A stretch of DNA of 39,811 bases from Candidatus Cloacimonadota bacterium (GTDB taxonomy: Bacteria > Cloacimonadota > Cloacimonadia > Cloacimonadales > WRIO01). The stretch covers positions 1 through 39,811 of the forward strand of contig JAKPKU010000059.1 of the NCBI GenBank assembly GCA_029553545.1, written 5' to 3'. The translations under genes were made by a program, and so were the position numbers. Shown here in pieces: positions 33,924-39,811 of the stretch. Every line of letters begins with the position of its first letter. Position 1 is the stretch's first letter. The notes under the pieces are model-generated. The model did no database searches, was not told the origin of the DNA, and was given only the letters and a program-made list of their open reading frames with translations.

Positions 33924-34332
33924 AAACTCCTTCTTTTTCTTTGTTTTTTAAGCTAAATGAATGTGGCAATAATTCTCGTAAAGCCACTTTATTGCTCTCT
34001 TTATTATTAAAATATATCACTTCGCATTGATCTCCGAACTCAGCTAAAAACTGTCTACAAGCGCCACATGGCGGGAACGCTATTTCACTATCGACATAAA
34101 TAGCAATCAGCTTAAAATTAATATCATTATGATACACAGCTTGAGTTGCGGCATTTCTCTCTGCACAAATTGTGAGTGAATACGAGGCATTTTCAATATT
34201 TGCTGCTTGATAGATATTACCTTTTTCTGTCAAAATCGCTGCACCTACCTTGAAGTGCGAGTATGGCGAATAGGCATGGCATGCAGCTTCTCTCGCTTTA
34301 TCCATAAGGTTCTTTTCTTCTTCATTATACAT
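33910..34332 (-). CDS. cdd: cytidine deaminase
   Basis: Zn-dependent deamination of cytidine/deoxycytidine in pyrimidine salvage. 140 residues (homotetrameric size). Zn and catalytic motifs: TICAERNA (Cys and Glu near 56-58) and PCGACRQ (two Zn Cys near 91-94). The N-terminal YSPYSHFKVGAAI motif and NIENASYSLT are typical. 21 bp separates it from the GAF gene upstream. Overlaps PflX by 14 bases. Confidence 0.96.
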   Translation of the reverse strand: MYNEEEKNLMDKAREAACHAYSPYSHFKVGAAILTEKGNIYQAANIENASYSLTICAERNAATQAVYHNDINFKLIAIYVDSEIAFPPCGACRQFLAEFGDQCEVIYFNNKESNKVALRELLPHSFSLKNKEKEGVYGIR

Positions 34333-34353
34333 TTTTCTATATCCTGTTCAATT

Positions 34354-35184
34354 TCATATCTTTAGTATTTTGTCACGTCTGCTATCTTTAATATACTTCT
34401 CAAAATGGGGGGACTCAAGCTCCAATAATTTTTTTAATATATCACTAATTCGCACTATCTGATCTTCTGCTGCACGTAATCTTTTTAACTTTTCTTCATC
34501 ATTTTCCATGATTGTTAGCAACTGCAAATTACCAGAAATGATCATCAATGGGTTATTTATTTCATGATTGAGACTACCCACTGTTGCTGACACAGCCTCT
34601 TTATTTTGCATCAAAAGCAACTTGTTTTGCGTAGCATTAAGCGCTTTATTTATCTCCATTATCTCATTATTCTTTATGCGTAAAGTTTCAATATAGTGAT
34701 TTTGTGACAGCATCGCAGCGACAAATGGTGCAATGACTTGCATAAAAGACATGGAAGATTTTTTAAAGGCATTAGCTTTATAATGCCCAAAATTGATTAA
34801 TCCATAAAGATTGCTTTCTATTTTCAAGGGCACACTCATAAAAGAACGGATAGTCTGCTCCTTTTCAACATCTTCTTTGCCCTTGATATTATTGAGCAAG
34901 ACACTCCTCTGTTCCTTCACCAGCCACGCTGACAAGCCTTTACCCAGGTCAAACTCTATCTCTTTTATCATATCTATTTCATTGCCAAAGCTGGCTATGA
35001 GCTCTAATTTCTTTTCATATTGGTTTAAAAAATAAATGCTTGCAGAGGAAAAGTTTACTATATTTTTGAGTATCGAAAACAACTCCATATAATGCATTTC
35101 TTTATTATCTTGGTCAAAATCCTCAAACAGTTTAGTTATCTTCAATAGAATGGGGCTCTTAATCATAGGTTTATGCTTTTTCAT
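34354..35184 (-). CDS. GAF plus histidine-box protein without ATPase domain
   Basis: 276 residues. Residues about 25-160 form a GAF sensor domain (SSASIYFLN, GKGLSAWLV, IRSFMSVPLKIESNLYGLIN). A coiled-coil linker (165-195) follows, then a histidine-kinase dimerisation helix with a clear H-box LNHEINNPLMIISGNL (His207). The polypeptide ends about 65 residues after the His with no N, G1, F or G2 boxes. So it cannot phosphorylate itself alone; it may be a phospho-acceptor or a scaffold, or need a separate ATPase protein. Its ATG follows directly on the TAA of a 35-codon gene. It belongs to the sigma-factor operon. Confidence 0.82.
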   Translation of the reverse strand: MKKHKPMIKSPILLKITKLFEDFDQDNKEMHYMELFSILKNIVNFSSASIYFLNQYEKKLELIASFGNEIDMIKEIEFDLGKGLSAWLVKEQRSVLLNNIKGKEDVEKEQTIRSFMSVPLKIESNLYGLINFGHYKANAFKKSSMSFMQVIAPFVAAMLSQNHYIETLRIKNNEIMEINKALNATQNKLLLMQNKEAVSATVGSLNHEINNPLMIISGNLQLLTIMENDEEKLKRLRAAEDQIVRISDILKKLLELESPHFEKYIKDSRRDKILKI

Positions 35185-35292
35185 TTACAATTCCCTATCC
35201 TTTTCTAAAATGATATTAATAATCTCGCCAATAAGGCTTTCAATTTCATCTTTATCTTCATTAATGATAGTCTCTTGCTCTGTGTTTTCCAT
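35185..35292 (-). CDS. 35-residue acidic microprotein
   Basis: A short gene found in the space between the FliK-like and GAF genes. The ATG at 35292 has AAAGGTG eight bases upstream; the frame runs 35 codons and its TAA abuts the ATG of the next gene exactly (TAAATG). The peptide begins MENTEQETIINEDKDEIES and continues into an amphipathic helix LIGEIINIILEKDREL. It is acidic with no signal sequence. Its place in a tightly packed operon, good ribosome site and abutting stop argue that it is real. Function unknown; an adaptor for its neighbour is possible. Confidence 0.6.
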   Translation of the reverse strand: MENTEQETIINEDKDEIESLIGEIINIILEKDREL

Positions 35293-35304
35293 TGCTTTTC
35301 ACCT

Positions 35305-36219
35305 TTAATTATTGATGGTTTTATCAAATAAACTGACCATATTGTCAGGCAGCTGAGCGCTCATCACCCCGAGCTTTAGATTAATTTCTTCTTTAATTGA
35401 GCCATCTAAGCGCTTTTTTAAAGAATTGAAATCCTCTATAAAATTCCTCTGATAAATTTGATTCTCAAAATCAATATTTACTGTCCAACCCGCACTCTTT
35501 TGCCCATTAATATTAATCTGCCCAAAATTCTTGGTAAAGAGACAGCTACTCAATCGCGAGAGATTATCCCCCTGTAAGACAGTCTCAACAGGCAATAAAA
35601 GAGTATTCTCAGACACGGGTATTTCCCATTGTTCAAGCCTCAGCCCCGCATGGGCTATACTCTCATTAAAGGCATTCAATAGCTCACCCTCTACGCTTCT
35701 CTTAACTTTGCCAGATTCTTTCTTAAGGTATTTCATGCTATACAGTTCCATCAAGTCTATAAAGCTCAGGCTCGAGTTAAAAAATAGTGATAGCTGTATA
35801 ATTTGAAACTGCGTTTTAACCGCCAATAAGTCCAATAGCACCTGCATTTGCTCAGGCTCAATCTGCTCTTTCCCTTTTGGCAAATATGGATAAGCCTCAT
35901 TGAGCAAGACATATTCTGCATAGTCCAGCGTCAGCTCTTGTTCTGAAAGCATCGTCAGCATACTATTCTTCTCTGAAAAGAGGAGTTGCAGCCGCGGAAT
36001 AGGCTTTGTTTCTATAACTCTCACAAATGCGTCTTTACTCCGCAAATCTACCTCTGAAAAAGCGTTCAGCAAGACATTTTTAATTCGCACAGCATAATAG
36101 TTTGCTGAGATTTGTTTTTCAATAGCTACTGGTAAGACGATACCTGGTTTTAAAAAAACACATAACTCGTCTAATTGCTTTTGATTTATTTGTAACTTGG
36201 GCTTTTCTTTCTCATCCAT
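35305..36219 (-). CDS. FliK-like protein, function unclear
   Basis: 304 residues, cytoplasmic. Not firmly recognised. The N-terminal part (residues 25-85) has a pattern like the FliK-associated beta domain: LKPGIVLPVAIEKQISANYYAVRIK, then LLNAFSEVDLRSKDAFVRVIE and PIPRLQLLF. The C-terminal part (about 200-280) has LLLPVETVLQGDN, FGQININGQKSAGWTVNIDF and LKKRLDGSI, comparable to the hook-length control C-domain. Placement in a sigma28-type operon supports a relation to flagellar genes, but no flagellar structural gene is seen. The ribosome site is weak (GATAGG). It could be an independent family. Confidence 0.45.
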   Translation of the reverse strand: MDEKEKPKLQINQKQLDELCVFLKPGIVLPVAIEKQISANYYAVRIKNVLLNAFSEVDLRSKDAFVRVIETKPIPRLQLLFSEKNSMLTMLSEQELTLDYAEYVLLNEAYPYLPKGKEQIEPEQMQVLLDLLAVKTQFQIIQLSLFFNSSLSFIDLMELYSMKYLKKESGKVKRSVEGELLNAFNESIAHAGLRLEQWEIPVSENTLLLPVETVLQGDNLSRLSSCLFTKNFGQININGQKSAGWTVNIDFENQIYQRNFIEDFNSLKKRLDGSIKEEINLKLGVMSAQLPDNMVSLFDKTINN

Positions 36220-36233
36220 AGATGCCTATCAGG

Positions 36234-38012
36234 CTAATCTGCCATTTTTATTATAAATTCTATTTCACGTTGAGACAATTGCAATTCTTTTGCTATTTCT
36301 TCGATAGCCCACCCGTCATTATATAGTTTCAAAATCATTTTCTTTTTATATTCATTATCTGCAAAGGCATCATCATCAGATTCAACAGGGGCATATTCGT
36401 CGGTTTTATCTTTTTTAACGATATTGATAAAATCCTCTTCTTCTTCCTTAAGCTCAATTTCTTCTTTTGCTGTCAATTCTTCTGCTACATATGGAGGATT
36501 ATCATAGTCTGTCTCAGAGCTCGACTGAACAACTTTTTCACTAAAGTCAAAATCTTCTGCTTCATCTTTATCTTCTTTTGCTTCTCGCTTATTATCATAG
36601 GCTTTTTTCAAATTCTTTTTATGAACAGCAAGCTCTTTGTCAGAAATGCTTGTATCCGCTTTGTTCTTCTTGGCTTGTAAAATCAAAAATGTAATCACAA
36701 TACCAACGACCAGCAAGCCCAAGGCTAAAACAAGTGCTAACCATAATTTAACAGGGGTTTGCATGATATCGCCCCTCTCGATCTTCAATGAATCTGCAGA
36801 CATTTGAGCATAAAGCAGTGTCGCATCAATATCATTACCCATTCTTCTATAGACCTCATAAAGCGTCTCATTTGCTGGCTTTTTAAATTCAGAACACACA
36901 GGTATGTTTTTCAAATATTCTATTGCTTCATTGTTTGCCCCAACCTTGGCTGCCACGTCGCCAAGTAAGTATTCTTGCATAACTGAGTCGGACTCTATAG
37001 ATTGAAAGAGCTCAAGCCACAGCTTATCATGAATGCCTGTTGTATTGGGCAATACTGCTTTAATAACTGGCACGGGTTCTTCGACAATTGCTGGTTGAAT
37101 CTCTTCAACTTCAGACATTGTCTCAACAGTTTCTGTTTTAGCAGCAGGTATTGGTGTTTCTGCTTTAGGTTCTTCTTTTGGCTCTACTACTGCTGCAGGT
37201 TTTTTGGGCGATAAGTCTGGTCTGGTTAAAGGGTATCTCATCGCATATTTCATTGATATTATAGTGTTTTCTTTTGCAGGTTCTTCGTCCTTTTTAGGCG
37301 TTTCAGCTGCAGGCTCTGTTTCTTCTTTTTGCTCTACTTCTGGCACCACTTTAGGTTCTGTTTTAGGCTCTACTTTAGCAGGTGCAGGCTCAGCTTTTGG
37401 AGTTGGTTTTGGTGCAGGCTTTGCAGCAGGCTTTGTTTGTTGTGCTTTTTTAGCAGGTGCAGGCTTACTTGCTGGTGCCTTTGCCACAGGCTTTGGTGCA
37501 GGCTGTTTTGAAGCTGTTACACTTGCTTTAGGGTCAATTTCTTGCGCCTTAGTCAAGTATTGTTGAGAGGCAGTATTATTGCCGATTGCGCGGTAATAAT
37601 TAGCATAAGAAAGCAGCTCGTTTAAAGTGGTTGGATTTGAACTATTAAATACATCGAATATCAAAATATGTCTATTGCCGCTTATCTCGCTATCTCTAAC
37701 TTCTGCAAATGCCTTTGTCGTATTGATGCTAACATTGATCTGATTGCCATTATTCTGTACATTAATACTTTTAACCACGGGGTAATTATAGTTTTTTACT
37801 TTGCCATCAGCATTCTGTGTATTAAACAGACTTATTTCTATTCTCTGAGCGGCAGAATTCTTCTTTATGCTCACGCTTGCTTTTTGGCTCAGCTCAAGTC
37901 TGACTCTTGCAATATCACCATAATTGACAACATTGTAATTCAATAGTTTTGCTTGTGCAAAAAGGCAGACTGACAAAAATGATAATAAAACAAACAAACT
38001 TATTTTTCTCAT
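36234..38012 (-). CDS. AMIN-like, single-pass membrane protein with DUF6115-like C-terminus
   Basis: 592 residues. Signal peptide (ISLFVLLSFLSVCLFAQA), then an AMIN-like beta domain (about 20-135: ARVRLELSQKASVSIKK, KSINVQNNGNQINVSI). Next is a low-complexity linker of about 150 residues rich in Pro, Ala, Lys and Glu (PAPKP-type repeats), and a TPR-like region (about 325-405: WLELFQSIESDSVMQEYLLG). One membrane helix lies at about 424-447. The cytoplasmic acidic tail ends in KMILKLYNDGWAIEEIAKEL followed by QLSQREIEFIIKM, the helix-turn-helix-like motif of DUF6115 proteins, which are known from flagellar operons. GAGG precedes the start. It may link envelope sensing to the sigma factor upstream (inference). 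Confidence 0.7.
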   Translation of the reverse strand: MRKISLFVLLSFLSVCLFAQAKLLNYNVVNYGDIARVRLELSQKASVSIKKNSAAQRIEISLFNTQNADGKVKNYNYPVVKSINVQNNGNQINVSINTTKAFAEVRDSEISGNRHILIFDVFNSSNPTTLNELLSYANYYRAIGNNTASQQYLTKAQEIDPKASVTASKQPAPKPVAKAPASKPAPAKKAQQTKPAAKPAPKPTPKAEPAPAKVEPKTEPKVVPEVEQKEETEPAAETPKKDEEPAKENTIISMKYAMRYPLTRPDLSPKKPAAVVEPKEEPKAETPIPAAKTETVETMSEVEEIQPAIVEEPVPVIKAVLPNTTGIHDKLWLELFQSIESDSVMQEYLLGDVAAKVGANNEAIEYLKNIPVCSEFKKPANETLYEVYRRMGNDIDATLLYAQMSADSLKIERGDIMQTPVKLWLALVLALGLLVVGIVITFLILQAKKNKADTSISDKELAVHKKNLKKAYDNKREAKEDKDEAEDFDFSEKVVQSSSETDYDNPPYVAEELTAKEEIELKEEEEDFINIVKKDKTDEYAPVESDDDAFADNEYKKKMILKLYNDGWAIEEIAKELQLSQREIEFIIKMAD

Positions 38013-38027
38013 ATTAACCTCATTATT

Positions 38028-38783
38028 TTAAAATTCCATATTTATACTATTTCTCAGTTTAATAATTGCTGAGGAATGAATTTGTGATACACGTGATTCA
38101 GTGACGCCGATAATAATGCCAATTTCTTTTAAGCTCAACTGCTCATAGTAATACAAAGAGATGACGATTCTTTCACGCTCGGGCAATTCTTGGATAGATT
38201 GCATAAGCTTTTTTTTCATTGCTTGTTTATATTTTTCAATCTCATAATTTTCTATCTGATCGTCAATTAGCTGATTCTCATTGGTATTAGTATGCCCCTC
38301 AAAAAATTGCTCTTCATTATCAAGAGAAGATAAAAACATTGGTCCCAAATTATCAGTGATTTTATAATAATCATCCAAGCTGATTTCTAATTCATCAGCT
38401 ATTTCTTCATCACTTGGCATTGCATTGTTTTTGGAAAACAAATAATGAATAGCTGAATCGATCTTTTTTGATTTTTGACGTATAGAGCGTGGCACCCAAT
38501 CAAAACGGCGGATCTCATCAATAATAGCGCCTCTAATGCGATAACCAGCAAAGGTCTTGAACTCGATCCCCTTTGATACGTCAAATCTCTCTATCGCCTC
38601 TAATAAACCTATCACGCCTGCACTATACAAATCATCTTTATCAAGGCTTCTCGATGCATAAACTACAAGTCTATTGGCAATAAAATGCACTAACCTTAAG
38701 TAACGAACAACTATATCCTCTTGCAGATCTGGATCCCCTGTCTTTTTGTAAAGTTCCCAAAGCTTCTTTTCTTCGTTATCCAT
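38028..38783 (-). CDS. FliA/WhiG-family RNA polymerase sigma factor
   Basis: Alternative sigma factor of the sigma28 group. 251 residues: region 2 (DDLYSAGVIGLLEAIERFD with FKTFAGYRIRGAIIDEIRRF), the FliA hallmark DWVPRSIRQKSKKIDSAI in region 3, a short region 3 helix (MPSDEEIADELEISLDDYY), and region 4 (LPERERIVISLYYYEQLSLK and IGVTESRVSQIHSSAI). All parts are present and well conserved. It is the first gene of the ten-gene operon. Upstream, TTGACA sequences on the minus strand (38982-38987 and near 38878) could belong to its promoter, but no clean -10 was found. Confidence 0.94.
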   Translation of the reverse strand: MDNEEKKLWELYKKTGDPDLQEDIVVRYLRLVHFIANRLVVYASRSLDKDDLYSAGVIGLLEAIERFDVSKGIEFKTFAGYRIRGAIIDEIRRFDWVPRSIRQKSKKIDSAIHYLFSKNNAMPSDEEIADELEISLDDYYKITDNLGPMFLSSLDNEEQFFEGHTNTNENQLIDDQIENYEIEKYKQAMKKKLMQSIQELPERERIVISLYYYEQLSLKEIGIIIGVTESRVSQIHSSAIIKLRNSINMEF

Positions 38784-39022
38784 CTAAAAACCCTTTCTTT
38801 ATTTTTACCCTAAATAATAGCATAAAAAACTATTAAAATACATCCTTCTGTAAGGTTGTCTTTTTTTGCATTAATGTCAAGATAAATCTTTAATAATAAA
38901 ATATATTATTCAAAATACCATATTTAAACCACTTTTTCTTTACCTTTATATCTGTATTAATTATTTATAATACCATTTTTTTGTCAATGAAAAAAGAAAA
39001 ATGAGGAACTTTTCTCCGCCTA

Positions 39023-39261
39023 ATGTAGGGGCGAGCTTTGCTCGTCAGAAAACTGACCAACTCGCTTGCTTCGCTTCTGGCTACCTTTAAAAAAACCTTT
39101 CACGAATGTGAAAGTACCTAACCTTCGACGAAGTCGAAGTACCTAACTTTTCACGGAGTGAAAATACCTAACCTTTTCGGAGAAAAGCACCTCACCCGCA
39201 GCGAAGCGAGGACCAAATAATGTAGGGGCGAGCTGCGCTCGTCAGCCAGCGACGAAGTCGC
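39023..39261. repeat. array of mini-hairpins with GNA-type loops
   Basis: Tandem units of 23-25 bases. Stems and loops are: CTTTCAC-GAAT-GTGAAAG (39097-39114), CTTCGAC-GAA-GTCGAAG (39123-39139), TTTTCAC-GGA-GTGAAAA (39148-39164), CTTTTC-GGA-GAAAAG (39173-39187), a block containing GCGAAGC (39195-39217), and GCGAC-GAA-GTCGC (39249-39261). Linkers between them are TACCTAAC or close variants (39115-39122, 39140-39147, 39165-39172, CACCTCAC 39188-39195). CGAGC-TTT-GCTCG (39032-39044) and GCGAGC-TGC-GCTCGT (about 39228-39242) carry related stems. Arms differ but each stays self-complementary. Confidence 0.85.
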
Positions 39262-39345
39262 ATCAAACGTAGGTACAATCTATCTTAGTTGTACCAAAAT
39301 AAGACCGCAAAATTCCTTATAACAAATAAAAATCAGTGAAGCTGT

Positions 39346-39370
39346 AGGTAATTTCACTGCGTGAAATTGA
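39346..39370. repeat. 25-bp exact repeat, copy A
   Basis: AGGTAATTTCACTGCGTGAAATTGA; identical to 39476-39500. It contains ATTTCAC-TGC-GTGAAAT (39351-39367). On the minus strand this reads ATTTCAC-GCA-GTGAAAT followed by TACCT, the same arrangement (GNA loop, TACCT linker) as the array at 39.1 kb. Confidence 0.9.
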
Positions 39371-39413
39371 GTGATTGAATCTATTACATACTCGAGAGCA
39401 GCCATTGGTTCTT

Positions 39414-39435
39414 ATACAAATAAGGATATTTGTAT
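39414..39435. repeat. hairpin with AGGA loop, copy 1
   Basis: ATACAAATA-AGGA-TATTTGTAT; nine perfect base pairs, loop AGGA at 39423-39426. Confidence 0.85.
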
Positions 39436-39475
39436 TTACAAATTTATATTATTGTAAATGATAGGTTTTGGGAAA

Positions 39476-39500
39476 AGGTAATTTCACTGCGTGAAATTGA
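39476..39500. repeat. 25-bp exact repeat, copy B
   Basis: Identical to 39346-39370, 130 bases apart and same orientation. Confidence 0.9.
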
Positions 39501-39518
39501 AAGACTGATCTGGAACAC

Positions 39519-39540
39519 ATTGTTTATCGTGACAAACAAT
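39519..39540. repeat. short inverted repeat
   Basis: ATTGTTT (39519-39525) and AAACAAT (39534-39540), loop ATCGTGAC. Part of the same hairpin-rich region, but without the GNA or AGGA loop. Confidence 0.7.
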
Positions 39541-39550
39541 AGCTTCACTG

Positions 39551-39570
39551 CACAACTAAGGATAGTTGTG
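39551..39570. repeat. hairpin with AGGA loop, copy 2
   Basis: CACAACTA-AGGA-TAGTTGTG; eight perfect pairs, loop AGGA (39559-39562). Its arms differ from copy 1, but the core TAAGGATA is shared. A degenerate relative on the minus strand lies at 39272-39295 (GGTACAA ... TTGTACC, core CTAAGATAG). Confidence 0.85.
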
Positions 39571-39576
39571 GGTACG

Positions 39577-39604
39577 TTTAAAAAAATCTACCGATTTTTT
39601 TAAA
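39577..39604. repeat. 12-bp A/T hairpin, terminator-like
   Basis: TTTAAAAAAATC (39577-39588) and GATTTTTTTAAA (39593-39604) with loop TACC. Low GC makes it a weak terminator; it may be another member of the hairpin region. Confidence 0.65.
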
Positions 39605-39607
39605 ATA

Positions 39608-39624
39608 CCCGCAGCGAAGCGAGG
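39608..39624. repeat. dispersed hairpin repeat, short copy
   Basis: CCCGCAGCGAAGCGAGG, identical to the block at 39195-39211 and one base different from 31118-31134. Confidence 0.85.
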
Positions 39625-39792
39625 ATTAAAATGGCTTTTGTCTCTACAAGTTGGTATGCGAAGGTGTACAATTAGAGGGTGTTGAATAAAGCCGTTATAT
39701 TGACAATAAAAGCATTCATAAAGTTCAGATTTTGATTTTCATTTTTAGAGAGGTCGTAATTATTCAAAAATAACAAAAAAGGATAAGAAAAA

Positions 39793-39811
39793 ATGTCTTT
39801 TTACAATAATA
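39793..39811 (+). CDS. start of a gene running off the right edge
   Basis: ATG at 39793 opening MSFYNN, preceded by AAAAAAGGATAAG, a plausible ribosome site nine bases upstream. Only six codons are visible, so nothing can be said about the product. Confidence 0.35.

Larger units (their letters stand above)
38784..39792. other. 1-kb gene-free region rich in mini-hairpins
   Basis: No credible gene of more than about 60 codons. Bases 38784-39000 are plain AT-rich leader of the sigma factor. From about 39020 to 39625 it is a patchwork of short inverted repeats, separately listed. From 39630 to 39792 I see nothing specific, apart from a TTGACA at 39700-39705 without a good -10, and the ribosome site before 39793. 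Confidence 0.8.

Noticed and set aside
37204-37566. 120-codon plus-strand frame antisense to the AMIN-like protein gene
   Set aside because: It is the antisense of the Pro/Ala/Lys-rich linker, giving a Gly/Ala/Phe-rich artefact; no start signals.
39097-39217. CRISPR array
   Set aside because: Units are 23-25 bases with no identical repeats or unique spacers; the similarity is of structure, and no cas gene is present.
39700-39728. Promoter for the gene entering at 39793
   Set aside because: TTGACA is present, but no acceptable -10 lies 15-19 bases downstream.

Overview
The window looks like about 40 kb of an AT-rich chromosome from a diderm (Gram-negative-type) bacterium of the FCB superphylum, most probably Candidatus Cloacimonadota. 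The reasons are: LptE, LolA and SurA-like outer-membrane biogenesis genes; a large secreted protein ending in the NYPNPFNPTT-type sorting domain of FCB bacteria; a PEGA/FGE-domain surface protein; a DNRLRE lipoprotein; and divergent versions of PGK and YchF. The phylum call is inference from protein style, because there is no rRNA in the window.

Layout. (a) 1-1792: a PEGA plus FGE-sulfatase-like protein on the minus strand. It is cut off at the left edge by a 55-bp perfect inverted repeat that looks like a fold-back at a contig end. (b) 2163-8404: a tight plus-strand operon, lptE - rluB-like - ychF-like - ftsK - lolA - manC, with several overlapping genes. (c) 16653 down to 8415: a 12-gene minus-strand run. 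It reads DNRLRE lipoprotein, two parvulin-type foldases, pgpA, yajC, def, fmt, DUF116, an outer-membrane barrel, a small membrane protein and a DUF58 protein. (d) 16.7-18.6 kb: dnaA, flanked on both sides by DnaA boxes (TTATNCACA), a likely bipartite oriC. (e) 21.6-18.6 kb: pepD and dacB (minus). (f) 22.1-27.6 kb: plus-strand genes with good promoters: a small unknown gene, a divergent pgk, a TerB-like gene and a 1015-residue secreted protein with a sorting tail. (g) 27.7-30.9 kb: pruA-type dehydrogenase and a MATE transporter (minus). (h) 38783 down to 31144: a ten-gene minus-strand operon. It starts with a FliA/WhiG-type sigma factor, a transmembrane AMIN-like/DUF6115-like protein, a FliK-like protein, a 35-residue ORF and a GAF plus histidine-box protein without an ATPase domain. 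It continues with cdd, a PflX-type radical SAM protein, suhB, an HD phosphohydrolase and a PduO-type cobalamin adenosyltransferase. (i) 38784-39792: a 1-kb gene-free region packed with mini-hairpins, followed by the start of another gene at the right edge.

The items most worth following up are three. First is the mini-hairpin region at 39.0-39.6 kb: arms differ from copy to copy but remain self-complementary, while the loop stays GNA and the linker TACCTAAC recurs; a second class has an AGGA loop. Second is the sigma/FliK-like/DUF6115-like operon, which looks like a flagellar regulatory module without visible flagellar structural genes. Third is the split oriC around dnaA. No CRISPR array, tRNA, rRNA, IS element or prophage was seen. 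All calls come from reading the sequence and recalling families; no database search was run.
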